From Straminergon stramineum (lineage: Eukaryota; Streptophyta; Bryopsida; Hypnales; Calliergonaceae), in the NCBI GenBank assembly GCA_963920665.1, contig OY987264.1:22672906-22736905 (forward strand): 64,000 nt of DNA. The letters are read 5' to 3'. Shown piece by piece: positions 1 to 11,545 of the stretch. Position 1 is the stretch's first letter. Each line of letters opens with the position of its first letter. The notes below the pieces were generated by a model. That model ran no database searches. It had not been told where the DNA came from and was given only the letters and a program-made list of their open reading frames with translations. A program made the position numbers and the translations under genes.

Positions 1-1005
1 TCAACATCTTTTGGAATCACCATGACACTATGAAAGTAGTTACCTTGTTAGATGACATTTTGAATTAATTTTTATTAATTTTTATTTTTATTCTAATTGA
101 CATTTTCCAAATGATATTAAAATCAATGAAGAATCATCATTTAACAAGCCAAGGTAGTTTTTTTTAGTGTGTATTGAGCTTTTGTTACATGGAATTGTTT
201 TATCTATTTCAAAAACCTTCTATAGATGTTCAATGTACTTTCAAACTAAAGTGAATCAAGCAAAATCAGACACTAATTGAACATTAACCCCTAAATCCCA
301 AGGTCTTTTATTCATTAAATTCCACTCAAAATTGCCATTTCTATCTCTAAGTGCAAAAAACCTTAGGAATTATTTTGGCATATCTAATTGTAGGATCTTG
401 TATTAGATTGGTATCAAAAATTTGTGAAAGAAATTTCAGAAACTTTGACTATGTGGATTGGAAGATATTTGCATTTGCAATGAAGAAAATAATTTTTTTG
501 CACCTTGCCTACCTAAATTTTAAGGCTTTGAATCTTCTTAGCTTAAAATTTTTGCACTACACATGTTGAATTTAAACTTTTTTTCTCTCTTGAGTTGAAT
601 GTCTATTCAATGTCTAACTTTCTCTTGAGTTGAATGGGCACAATCCTAGTATACGGCCCCCAGGATTCAAACCTGTGATCCTTAATTATACCTGGTATTC
701 TAGAAGGTAGGTAGACTTCTTGATGTTTTCAAAGTGCTCATCACTTGAGGCACCAGAACCAGATAAAGTACGTCCTTATATATTGAAAAAATAATTTTTG
801 TTTGTTCTTCAACAATGGGACTAGCATTGTCACTCAGTACTTCGTGAAAGGATGTGCAATGCTTTAAACGAGTTCATGCAGAGATGGGAAGAAAAAGAAA
901 ACTTGCAAAAATGAAAATCTGATGTCTAGATTCTTCTAAAAGGATTAATATTGTTCTCATCCATTTTGGCGACATTGCTGGACTGAGGAGTAAGGATGCT
1001 CTTAC
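1..1005 (-). other. Intron or downstream part of the SERRATE-like gene, no exon seen
   Basis: This AT-rich stretch lies downstream of the splice donor at 1005-1004 (minus strand). I find no exon resembling the conserved middle part of SERRATE here, so intron 1 either spans the whole stretch or the remaining exons lie beyond the left edge. Positions about 280-480 resemble sequence at about 43870-44050 (shared wording around 'cccaaggcctttt' and 'gaaatttcaaaaactt'), which marks a dispersed repeat. On the minus strand near 665-690 a stretch resembles a tRNA-type B box, which could be a SINE remnant; this is weak. Confidence 0.5.
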
Positions 1006-1382
1006 CTGTTGTCATTTGCAAATCCTCGCCCACCTTCATCTCCGAAGCTCAGTTTTCTGCGACTCCCTTCGAAGACGACATCTCTGCGGCGTTTATACGG
1101 AGGGGAGCGTCGGGAAGATGGGCTGTGACGCCGATCCTTGTCGACGGCAGGGGGCGAGGTGCTCTGCCGGCGCTTGTAATCTCGGTCTCTCTCTTTCCGA
1201 TCGCCAACTCCCAAACACTCCTGACTACTCCTGGTGTGAGTCCGCCTCGGCGCTCGCTCCTCTTTCTCAAATCGCCGCTCTGTCGCGTCCCGCTCTCGTC
1301 TCTTATCTTCTGCTCCTCGACGATCGCGTCGACTCTCTTCTTGTCTAACAGGTTTCGGAGGAACGTCCATCGCTTCATCCAT
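1006..1382 (-). CDS. SERRATE/ARS2-like protein, N-terminal exon only (partial)
   Basis: The exon starts at the ATG at 1382 and encodes about 125 residues very rich in Arg, Asp, Glu and Ser, ending at a good donor (AACAG|GTAAG, exon end 1006). The stretch RDYKRR..S.SPP...DRRHSP..RRSPP.KRRRD closely follows the low-complexity N-terminus of plant SERRATE, a zinc-finger protein that works with DCL1 and HYL1 in miRNA processing and with the cap-binding complex in splicing. The conserved ARS2 core and zinc finger are not visible, because the gene continues leftward out of the window. The call rests on a charged, disordered region, so another RD/RS-rich nuclear protein is possible. The exon is GC-richer than its surroundings, as expected for a real host exon. 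Confidence 0.6.
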
Positions 1383-2703
1383 AACTGATTAATTACAAAT
1401 GTCGCTTTGAGTTTGAGTTTGAGTTCTTCCTAGGCTTCACCTCGTGTTTAGCAGAATTGAGAGATTTTGTTCTCCCTATAGCACTTGCGCTGACATTCTT
1501 CTTTATCAAAACGTCAATGCTTCGTCATTGCACTTGCTAACACGTCGAGAACCGCACGCCAGGATGGATACAAGTTCTGTTTTCTCGCAGACCTAATAAA
1601 GACTAGAAAAGAAACCATCCTTGGCTTCAATAAATCAAAATTAACAGCAGGGCTCAAAAATCGTCGAAATTTCGGGCAGAGAAAGCACAGTAGAGAAGCT
1701 ATCATGTGATACTTCAGTTGCTTATCTTACAAAAAACTCCAGACTTGCACTCTCTTTACAGTAGTCAGTTGTCCGATGGAACAGTTATCGGAGGGGCGCG
1801 CATCCGTCGCATCATCTCTAACTACCTCCTCTCAATTTTTGAAATTCTTGCAGCCTCCACCCTGTGTTAAGCAAAAATGAGCGATTAAGTCAAATCTCCA
1901 TAAGTTATACGGAGTATCACCTGCACAACTACACTTCATCACCAAAAATCCAAAGCCTCGTCATCAATTTTCATTGCAGATCAAGAACCGAAAATCAACG
2001 AAATTTGTCGCCGTGGTGGACAGAAGTTCCGTTTCTTCCCAGACCTAAAAATCACGAGAAGAAAAATATAAATTCTCTCTGGTCTTGAATACATAAAAAG
2101 TAACAGCAGGAGTCACCGAGTCACAAAAATCGTCGAAGTTTTGTCCACAAGAAGCACATTACCTACACAAGCTATCTTGAGTACGCTCCTTCGGTTGCTT
2201 ATCTTCCGAGAACCTTCAAACTGCAACAATCTTCACAAAAATCAGTTGTGCGATGCAAAAAACGTGAGCAATAAGCCAGACGCAGACAATTTTACAACAC
2301 CAGCTTCCCGCATTGTCGCAACCAGAGGCGAATATCTTTCCCGCGAACCGAAACCGGGATACAGACAGAGAGCATGGGTGTGTTGGTTCAATTCTTTTGT
2401 TTTCTCTCAACACTGTCATTCGGCTTCTTGATGTTGTCACTAATGACTAATGAGCCTCTCATGCGCACTAACTTCTTTTTTGCCAATTTAAAATAAATAA
2501 ATTATATTTGGAATATGGATGAAGTTGTCAATTTCGGATGATAAAGTGAAGGGATATAATTGAGATGTGAATTTGGGTCCTAAGGAATGATGAATATATA
2601 AATACAATGCTCTGTGCTAAATTACAAAGCATAGATTACAAAATTACAAGTGATCACCATCTTGGCACTTCTCTCTACAGGAGTAAAAAAAGGTTGTTGT
2701 TTA
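1383..2703. promoter_or_regulatory. Upstream region of the SERRATE-like gene
   Basis: No convincing reading frame occurs here. It should hold the promoter and 5' UTR of the minus-strand SERRATE-like gene. Its main content is a diverged tandem duplication (about 1547-1780 and 1985-2256). It ends at the TTA target duplication (2701-2703) of the Harbinger element. Confidence 0.4.
1547..2256. repeat. Diverged tandem duplication, two ~240-270 bp copies
   Basis: Copy one lies at about 1547-1780 and copy two at about 1985-2256. Shared blocks occur in the same order: 'cagacctaa', 'taacagcag', 'aaaaatcgtcgaa', 'agaagctatc' or 'acaagctatc', 'gttgcttatctt', and 'agtcagttgt.cgatg'. The copies carry many substitutions and small gaps, so the duplication is old. 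It sits just upstream of the SERRATE-like start and could be duplicated promoter or leader sequence. Confidence 0.75.
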
Positions 2704-4187
2704 AGGTACGTTCCCACTTGGTGTTAGGGGGGGGGGTGTTGCAGTTGTAAACTGCAATTAAAGCAAGCGTCATTCCCACTAGAGGTTGTTGGTAAATGCC
2801 GAGCCTAGGTGGCTCCTGATGTGGCATGCAGCTAATATCAATTTTATGGCCATTTAGTGGGCAAGTTCTGTTGGCCCACCAACTGCAAAGAGCCGCCAAG
2901 TTTTGGTGACCAATCTTCCGGAAATGTGGATTTTAGAGATATCGGGGCACTCTTAATTACTTGGGGGGGGCATTAATGAAAGAGCGTTGTGAGGTGCTAG
3001 TGTGTTGGCAAACACGTGTCCATCACTGCAAGTGAAGGACGACGTCACCATGAACATAAGTATATAGAAGTGCCAAAGACTGAATATTTTAGTATTGAGC
3101 TATGGACGTGAGAATTTAGATCATGTTGAATGTGCATGGAAGACTTGGAATTCACCAATCCATTGTGACACTTGTGTCGGTCTGAAGCAGAAGTGTGCAG
3201 TGTTCTTTTGAGGAGGAGGAGTTGAGAGGAACGTGGAATCTGTCAAACAATGTTGTAGTACTTAAAGCTTAGTCAGAAATTTGACTCTAATTGAGGATGG
3301 ATCTATACTTGAGCTGTTCACTTGTTGTGTTGTAGTGCAATTTCAGGCCAAAAATATGGAGAATCATGTGCCAGGAGGACCGTTGCAACCCACTGCTATT
3401 CCAAGAGTCCCATTGCGGTCCACTACTATTTCAGCTCCTGGTAAGTACTAAAGTGCACTATGACATTTTCTTGCATCATTTTTTTCATTCTCCGATGGAA
3501 AATCTAAAGACAAGAGTACCTGCAAAGAAACCAACCCCCCTCCAATGCCCTAATAAGTTAGAGCTCAAAGAATAGACACTTTGATGTTAGTCTTGCTGTT
3601 TGTGTGAATGGAAAGCTAAAATTGACTATCCCAATCGAACTTATTATTTCTTATCCCACTACACACAATCCTTAGACTTGCATGGTAAGAAGTTCTTCCT
3701 TTCCATGTATTTTATGTCAAAACTACACAAACAAATTAGTCCAAATTATGACAAGGTGTGCTTAACATATGATGTTCTTTTAGTAGCATGACATGTGCTG
3801 ATCACATAAGAGCTCAGTGACACTAGGATGATGAAGGTATATTGGATTAGATTCAAAAAATTCAAAGCCCTATGTGAACTAGTGCATTGTTGTTTAATTG
3901 GCTAATTGTGCTTTGCAAGTCCTACTATGTCTCACTGTAGGTAGTCAACGATTAACATAATGTAACCTACTAACTATGTTATCTTACATGACCTTTGCAT
4001 TTTGACCATGAGACTTTTGATGCAATGTTCAGGGCTACTTGTTGGAATAGTTTGTCCTGCCGTCACTGTCTCCCGGAGGAACTTGCCATCTGCAAGGATA
4101 AACATGGAGACGGCACAAACATGACCATATGCGGGGGAGGGATCAATAGCGGCAAAAAAACGTCACAAGGACTGAGGACCAAATTGG

Positions 4188-5364
4188 TTGCCACAAGAGG
4201 TTCTCATTCTCATAAGAGCAAAGAGAAACTTGTATTTGGAGGAACTGGACATGGTTGATGAACGTGATCTCATGATACCTGACATTTCCAAATGGGTGAG
4301 CTACTCCAACCTATTGATGAGTGCAGGCATTTCACCATGTATGCGAGATGGTCCTACATGTAAGACCGAATGGAATTAGTTGGTGCCTGAATATAAACGC
4401 ATTGCTGACTACCTAGGACGCACCGGCCAAAACATACCTGACTACTGGGACCTCACCACATCGCAAAGGAAAGCTGAAGGACTACCTCGACAGTTTCCGC
4501 AAGAGTTTTTCCAAGCGATTCATTAGTGGTTCAAAACCAGACCTCAAATCCAACCTCCACATGTTTGGGACCTCCTCTCCCCAAGTGATTCAAATTTCAA
4601 ATGACCACAACAGTAGAGAGATCAAAATGTAGAGGAAGGGGATACTAACACTGAAACTGAGGATGCGGTTGACATAGTAGAGCATGCTGTGCCTATCTCC
4701 ACCGATGATAGCTCCATTCCACAGTCGCCACTTCAGAGCACTAGTGTTGCACGTCGACAGCCATCCCTGCATGGTGGAGTTGGCACCCCTCAAGCAACAG
4801 CATTCACTGTTGTCCCCTATGGAGTTATGCCTCAGGTCTTGAGCTCCTCGGAGAATACTAACTTGTCTATGCACAAGAGGCCTAGCAATACAACCGTCCG
4901 ATGTAAAAACATTTCAAGTCACATAGTGATAGCAAATGCAACAAAAGCCACAAGAGCAATTATGGCATCACAAATGAAGGAAATTGCCGATGCGTCATTG
5001 TCAGTGGAGCGCTCCAAGATTGAAATGCAATTCAAGCTTTTTTCGGAGGAGATGGCCCATCAAAAAGAGAGGGACAAAAAATTGCATGAAAGTGCTATGG
5101 TTGCACAAGACAATGCACGTTTTGCTATATTGAAGCAAAATGACATGGTCAACTGCTTGACACAGCTAACGATTGTACTTGGAAGAGGGCTCAGTTCAGG
5201 TAGCTCAAGTGTAGTATATAATACACTGTCAGATCACATGACCCATTCCCAATCTAGACCCAACACTACAGGGACAGTGGAAGGGCCTAGTCTTCCTATG
5301 CAAAATGCAGATATAGCTACCGCTTTCCAAGGCAACGGCATTGGCCCTGTAAAAGATGGCAATA
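4188..5364 (+). pseudogene. Harbinger partner protein (SANT/trihelix-like ORF), broken
   Basis: Two reading segments are visible. The first (about 4188-4600) contains tryptophans and charged helices of the SANT/trihelix type but is interrupted by stop codons near 4377 and 4525. The second, open from an ATG at 4689, encodes a Ser/Thr/Gln-rich tail with a helical, charged segment (about 4980-5110) suited to a coiled coil. PIF/Harbinger elements usually carry such a Myb/SANT-like protein, which brings the transposase to the nucleus and to the element ends. The reading frame runs straight into the solo LTR at 5365; in the empty site the original frame would have ended about 18 codons after the LTR insertion point. 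Exact exons of the ancestral gene are unclear. Confidence 0.6.
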
Positions 5365-6528
5365 TGTCACGACCCTCATCACAAGGCGTGCCCGTGCCAC
5401 CTTGGTGAGCAAGGGGGACATTGGGGGTGACTCCCCAAGCCTTGCAAGAGATGAGGTGAGGGGGACTAGGAGTCCCGAGCGATCAGAGCGATGTAGCGCT
5501 CTGATCCGGATGAATTTGAAGGCGTGTGATACATGCTTGGAAAGGTCTTGAGAAGACGCTTCTAGCCGTCCAAAGAACGCGTGATTTGGACTTGCGAGTC
5601 AAAAGTTATGGGCGTTCAAAGTTGGGGGTGTCCCGGTCGCGTCGGGAGCGCCCTGGTCGCGCCGGGAGTGCTCTGGCCGCGTCGGGAGTGTCCCGGCCGC
5701 GGCGGGAGTGTCCCGAATCTTTGGAGGGCGATATCTTTGCGAGTACTTGTCCGAATGGAGCAAGTGAGTAGTCCATCGGCATCTACGCGTTGCGTAGATG
5801 TCGAAAATGGGGTCGCATGTGCGATTTGGATCCCGGACCGCAAAGTTATGCCGGGTGGAAGTTCGGGAGTCCCAAAGTAGTGCGAATCAGGAGAAATGGG
5901 TGGTCTTCCAAGATGGGGTGCATCTTGGGGGTTCCCGGTGACCTCTAGTATGGGGGGGGGGCTGCCGAATCCCGCAGAGAGTACTATGAGGAGGGGTGGT
6001 CTCCCTCCTCACTCCCGGATGGTGCCATGGTGAGCCTAAGTGGCCCCGGGTGGTGAGGTTAGTGTTGGAGCCTCACCACCACTTGTGTGTTACCATGGAG
6101 TGCTTGTGCACTCCTTGATACCGGTTGGGTGGTGTCCCACTCTACACTAGGCCATGGTGTGAGTCCCGTTGGGTGAGTCCCGATTAGTGAGTCCCGAAAT
6201 GAGTTGGGTTGGGCCTAGTGGGGAGTTGGGTCCCATTCAAGGGCGGTTAGCACCGGTGGGAGTAGTGCCTCACCGATTGCTTGGACATCAATGGAAGTTC
6301 CGCGCCATGTCATCAAATGACATGCCCGGTGTCTTGTGGGAGTTAAGGATTAGAAGGAAAGGATTGGGAGTCACGGAGGAATGGGGAACCCCGTGACTTG
6401 GGTTGGAACCTAACATTGTGGGTGCGTGGCATGTGCAGTGTTAGGAGAGCGTGAACCTTAGTGGCACTAAGGTGCTAAGTGTTTGGAAAGTGAGCTTAAG
6501 GTGGTAAGTGTCACTAAGGGGCGCGACA
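5365..6528. mobile_element. Solo LTR of an LTR retrotransposon (1,164 bp)
   Basis: The segment starts TGTCACGACCC and ends GGGGCGCGACA, the TG...CA boundaries of an LTR with a TGTC/GACA terminal inverted repeat. It is flanked by a perfect 5-bp duplication, CAATA, at 5360-5364 and 6529-6533. No gag or pol reading frame and no primer-binding site or second LTR is present, so it is a solo LTR left by recombination. It is clearly GC-richer and more CpG-rich than the Harbinger element around it. A 20-bp minisatellite lies at 5631-5710. It disrupts the Harbinger partner gene and is therefore younger than that element. Confidence 0.88.
5631..5710 (+). repeat. GC-rich minisatellite, four exact 20-bp units, inside the LTR
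   Basis: Four consecutive units of exactly 20 bp have the pattern (T/C)CC(C/T)GG(T/C)CGCG.CGGGAG.G. They begin at 5631, 5651, 5671 and 5691, and a partial fifth copy starts at 5711. Nearly every unit contains several CpG sites. The array could be an LTR enhancer-like or methylation-sensitive segment, but that is inference. Confidence 0.9.
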
Positions 6529-7157
6529 CAATAACCCTGCAACAAACTCTACACCTCCTATTTACAGTAACGACAATGTTGAGTGATGCTCCTCACTTCC
6601 CTGCCGATAATCTATGTACAACAGCGATAGTGGTGAAGGCAGCTGCCCACTGTCCTATCAACTACAACAACTGGCGCTTGACTTGTACAGAGACGTCGAC
6701 TTCTACTACTTCGCCATTTTGGTGTTGTCGCTTACTGTCCCTGCAAAGCAAGTACATAGGCTCTTCAATTTTTTGCTCTTGAGGAAAATATATAGTAGCA
6801 TAGCTTAGCAAACTAGTCTTTCAAATGCTCAGTATAGTCAATATTGGACATAGGAAAGAGTTTTGGAACTAAAGGATGTGGTTTTCCTACATAAATAAAG
6901 AAGTGTTTTTCAATGTTGCATTTTCCTTGAAAGTACCTCCCTTACAATCCTCACATACAAGCAGGTGAGGGGAAAAAAATGAAGAGATGAACATACCTTA
7001 CCAACTACAGTGGCTGGTGCCTCATTGACAAATAAACTCTCAAGGTAGTCCGCTTCTCCAGAGCAACTTCATTGGTTGCATCGTCCGATAGAACTACACC
7101 AGGGTCCATAGTCTGCCCATCTTCATCCTTTGAATTAACTTCAACAGCGTCCATGGC

Positions 7158-8440
7158 CTACCCATCTTCATCAGTAACATCATCTCGTAAGCCTTCAATC
7201 TGCAGAACTCGGAGAAGGTCCTCTACTTCTTCATGAGACTGTTGAAGTAGAAGATTATGTAGAATAGCACAATAGACTATGACATCAGGAAGGAATGTCA
7301 AATGCAATTCACTTTTGTTCAAGAGCTCACAAAAGGATTGCTTCATAATTTCAAATGCATTTTCAACCACACAACTTCCTTTTCGCAATTTCTTGTTGAA
7401 CAAGATTTTAGAGACAGAAAGGTGTTGTCCTCCTCGATGTGGGACCATCAACCACAGTAGTAATGGATACCCCAAATCACCTATCAAGTAGGGCGCATGT
7501 CCTTCCACCATGTGAATCATTCCACAACATCTCGTGGGAAGCCAAGTAGTGAAGTGTAGAACGCCTGAGCATGCGGCTATCATTTGTAGAGCCAAGCATT
7601 CCAACATACAAGTCAAGAAAGCGCTTTTCACTGTCCACCACTACTTGGCAGTTTACAGAGTAGCCACCACTCTTGAAGTAATAATAGTCAACTGCTCCAA
7701 AATCACATTTCGAAATAGAAATGTGCATGCCATCAATCACTCCAACAATGGCAGGTAGAGAGCATAGGTTATAAAACTTCTCTTGAGTTTGCCGCATTTT
7801 GTCACCACTTGGCCATGAAATTTCGTGCTTTAGAGTTTCATTGATGGCAATGACAACTTCTCATAAAATTTTGCAGATTGTACTGGGTCCAATGGAAAAC
7901 ATCTCACTGCAAATTGTTAGATTCGCACCATGCATCAATTTGAACAACGTGCAAGCAACACGAACAAGAACACGGATGGCTAATCGATACTTCATATTTT
8001 TTTTCCACGTGTGGTTTGAGCAAATCCGTCAAAGTAAACACAGAAGCCTTCATCATGCGGAATATAAAAATCCAACATCTGTTATCATATTGCTCCAGCA
8101 GAAATCTGGAGAACCAAGTAATTGAGCGGGGTTTAACCCAAAAGGCAACATCCTTAGGAAAAGTGAATGGTGCAGAACAAAGTCTGAAGTTGTGCAACAT
8201 ACTTGCCATTAGGGAGAAGGTATCCAAAACAGGATCCTCTCCTGAATCAACCAGCAATGATAGAGGGTCACTAGCAATTTCTAACTTAGGGAAAGGTGGT
8301 GCGAGGAGCGCCTGGTTGGCATCCAATATCAAAGCCATCAACCACGAAGTGAATGTGACGACATTCCAAGGGTTGTTGAATTCGTCCATGGCAACGCAGC
8401 ATTTAACTCCAATGTCACTCTGCTTGAGAACTAACATCAA
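7158..8440 (-). pseudogene. PIF/Harbinger transposase (DDE_Tnp_4), frameshifted
   Basis: Three reading segments in three different frames (8440-7904, about 7860-7477 and 7631-7158) together follow a Harbinger/HARBI1-type transposase. The N-terminal part has the helical region before the catalytic core. The middle has VIDGMHI with the first catalytic Asp, YYYFKSGGYSVNCQVVVD, and GSTNDSR with the second Asp. The last has GDLGYPLLLWLM and VENAFEIMK with the catalytic Glu, then the LHNLLL helix. All three DDE residues are still present. An in-frame TGA precedes the EVVIAINETL segment near 7860, and at least two frameshifts (about 7900 and 7500) break the gene. Some breaks could be short introns, but the TGA and the frame changes inside conserved blocks favour a pseudogene. 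Confidence 0.85.
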
Positions 8441-9367
8441 CAGAGAAACCCTAATCAGTTTTCAGAGAAGCCAATACTAAAACGATGGTATTGATTCCCG
8501 TAGGAAGGCCTTTGTATGAAAGTGAAGTCACTTGCTCTAACAACAAATGCGGGATTTTCTTATTAATATCCAAATGCAATTGTAAATGACGTCTAGCATC
8601 AACTTCATCAAAAACTGCACTGTTGCTTACCGCCAAAGTGGACAATATCTACCTCACTCAGCGTGCACAAAAGACAACTTCACAATTTCAGCTACTCTGG
8701 CGCACCTATCAAGCACAGTCAGCATGACATTGAGAAATGTACCTGAAGATCTTTGGAGCGCACCCCAATTGAATTGCAAATGGCTCAAATAAACTCAATT
8801 AAAAATCTCGTGCCGACGAAGTTGTTTTCTGCAGCACCTCCATGAAGACAAACATGCACAGTCGCACTTACAAGCCCAACACAATCATCAATGCATCCAC
8901 CACAGCATGCAACGCCCAATCGAGAGAGCATTCAAAAATTTCAGAAATTGAAAGCGAGCATTCACAACAAGTTATAAAAATTGTTAACCTCTTACCATCG
9001 CAAAATATGTAACCAGTACTACTCCTACGACATCGTTGGAAGTGGAAAAACTGAAGGCCAGCTCCTAACTCGAAGGCCAGCTCGTAGCTTGTAGCTCGTT
9101 CGCAAGCTCGCAATTGGGCCCCAGCACTACTTCCCTACCAACTCACACTACAGGTGGAAACGAACAACTATGGAACTTCTAGCACATCATCTGACTTCCT
9201 CATAAGACCCCATAAATGGGAACATGCGCCGAATTAGAAAGTAACTAAGAACACAACAGTCAACTTCGTCACCTCCCTCCGTGTAAATGGACCTTCTGTA
9301 TATTTTCAGTGCGTTCTTAAATTCTACTTGGGGTTCTTTTGTAACGCCAGGTGGGAACAGCCCTTTA

Positions 9368-11545
9368 GTCATTCAATAGTCATTATGATCCTTGAGTTTT
9401 AGTATAATTTGAGTGTAGAATTTTATTTTTCAAGTTTCTATAAAAGTATCAACTTACAATTATATTTTACTCTTAGAATACAAAGCATGTACAATAGAAA
9501 TTTTGATAATTTGACACATTACATTAGAGAGGTTATTATAAGAAGGGAGGGTCATTTTTATTCATGACGTTTGTATGGGGTAGAGACCAGCAATCAATAT
9601 TACTTTAGAGAGTGCTACTTATTAGAAGTTCTTTTGTACTAAATTATAGCAACATACACCATTGGATTGAAAATTCAACAACAAATACCTTTCATTATGA
9701 GGTCAATTTTTGACACAATTTTTTGAAACTTTTTTTGAAGATAGTAAATCATATTAGCTTTGAGGGAATATAATTTTTATTTCATTAAAAAAATCAATTG
9801 CAAAAAATCACAAGAAATTTAATTTTTTGTCCTCAAAGATTCTATTTTTGTATGCATGTAACACCTTGATTCATTCCATTTAAATTAGTGATGTGAAAAT
9901 AATGGAACTTTTTGTTTTATAGGCAATCATTCCATCATCTTCAAAAGATAACCTCATTTCTTAACTCAATTTTCACAATTTAAAAAAAATTCCAAACAAT
10001 TAACTTTGCTTTCTAGAACACTATTAACAATTTAATTTTTTCTTCTATCTTGTACCTACTTCTACTTAATAATTTTCTTAGGAATAAAAATCAAATGTGT
10101 TTTATTAAAAAAAAATCCATGATTCTCAACTCAATTCTTCAATGTAAAAAATTAGAAAAATCAAAATTAGTAGTGCAAAAATTTGAAGTTAAAGAGCACA
10201 AAAATCTAATCAAGCAAGGTGCAAAAAAATTGTTTCCTTCACTTTAAGTGCAAAGTATCTTACAATCTAGGAGACCAAAGTTCCTGAAATTTCTTCCACA
10301 TTCTTGAAATAGTTCAATGTAAGGTCCTCCAGTTAGATATGACATAAAAACAATTTAAGGCTTTTTTGCTCATTGCAATAGAAATGGCAGTTTTGAGTGC
10401 TTTTTGATGAAAAAAAGGCCTTGCAACTTTAGGCGCTAACGTAACTATATTTGCTCCAAGTCCGACATAGGGAGCTGCCACAAGCTCCCTCTTCATTCAC
10501 ACCAGTACCCAGAAGCCGAAGTTCTTTCTTTCTTGCAGTTCAAGATGAACCATGTAAAATGTTGATCATTGACACATATTCCGGATTGCAAAATATTAAT
10601 TACATGCACTACTCAACGCACCAAATCCAAAATCTCCAACAATGGAACTAATACAATATTTATCTAATGTTTTTCAAAAATCTATTTTAGAGATGAAAAC
10701 CATGAGATTCATGATCGTGAGAAAAATCAGTTTGCAGTTTTCAACTTATTACAATATAACAACTCATCATCACGTCTTTGAGCTCCTTTCGGTGGAGAAT
10801 CTTCAATGGGAGGACGGTCTAGGAGCAGTCTCTAAAACCCCAAGCCAATCCAGTCGTCTAATGTTCCTAACTTATACTAAAAGGTTGCTGACTACTACGA
10901 CTGCACGAGAAACTCCTCTACCTAGAAAAGGATAAAAGGGAACAAAGCATGTCAAGAGAAGTACATAAAAGGCCACGTAAGTAGAAGGAAGTTCAAAATA
11001 ATCTGAAGGAGCACACCACCTTTACTTCATGTTCAAGCTTCCTAGTCCAACTTCAAGAATCGTAAACTTCAAAGTCGTCCTCAGAAAGATAATATCGGTT
11101 TACATTCAGACTGGCTCAGTTCACGCTAGAGCATTTTCCATCACCTTTCTATCTTGATTGACTGTCCGTTTCCCCATCACCATCACCATAGATGTTCCTC
11201 CTGTCTCCTCGTGACCACTTTTCGATCAAAAGCATAACTTTTCTCTGTAATCTAATTGAAATGACGTATTTAAATTAAACAGTTCCGCAATGGCTCTATA
11301 GGCTGCTGGTGGCTACACCTAAAAGAATCGATAGATCGCCAGGGTAGAAATTAAAGAAGAAAAAGAATCAATCTCTGGAATGAATCTGCACATGCAGATC
11401 CGCTGCCTGAGTGAAAAGATTTCTTTCGATAGATTCAGTACAGCATACTAGTATCCAGGTGAAGCACGTCAAAATGATCTAAGGCACAACGGCAAAATTG
11501 TAGCGAACCTCATGACCCAACATGTTTATAAATGAGCTGAAGAAC
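9368..11545. other. AT-rich intergenic region
   Basis: I see no gene in this stretch. The first 900 bases are very AT-rich with many A and T runs. From about 10,640 to 11,545 the composition becomes more mixed; this part lies downstream of TIM23 (minus strand) and probably includes its 3' UTR. The short open frames here lack recognisable motifs. Confidence 0.5.

Larger units (their letters stand above)
2704..9364. mobile_element. PIF/Harbinger DNA transposon, decayed, 6.7 kb
   Basis: The left end reads AGGTACGTTCCCACTTGG and the right end, reverse-complemented, reads AGGGCTGTTCCCACCTGG. These form imperfect terminal inverted repeats of about 23 bp. Both ends are flanked by TTA (2701-2703 and 9365-9367), the 3-bp duplication typical of the PIF/Harbinger superfamily. 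Inside are the two expected genes in convergent orientation: a SANT/trihelix-like partner gene (+) and a DDE transposase (-). Both are broken, so the copy cannot move by itself. A solo LTR sits inside it at 5365-6528; without that insertion the element is about 5.5 kb. Confidence 0.88.

Noticed and set aside
660..690. Possible tRNA gene or SINE (B-box-like sequence on the minus strand)
   Set aside because: No A box at the right distance and no cloverleaf could be drawn; similar B-box-like words near 12,413 and 32,270 also lack a partner.
5526..5880. Open frames inside the solo LTR
   Set aside because: They translate the 20-bp GC-rich repeat in different frames and have no similarity to gag, pol or other proteins.
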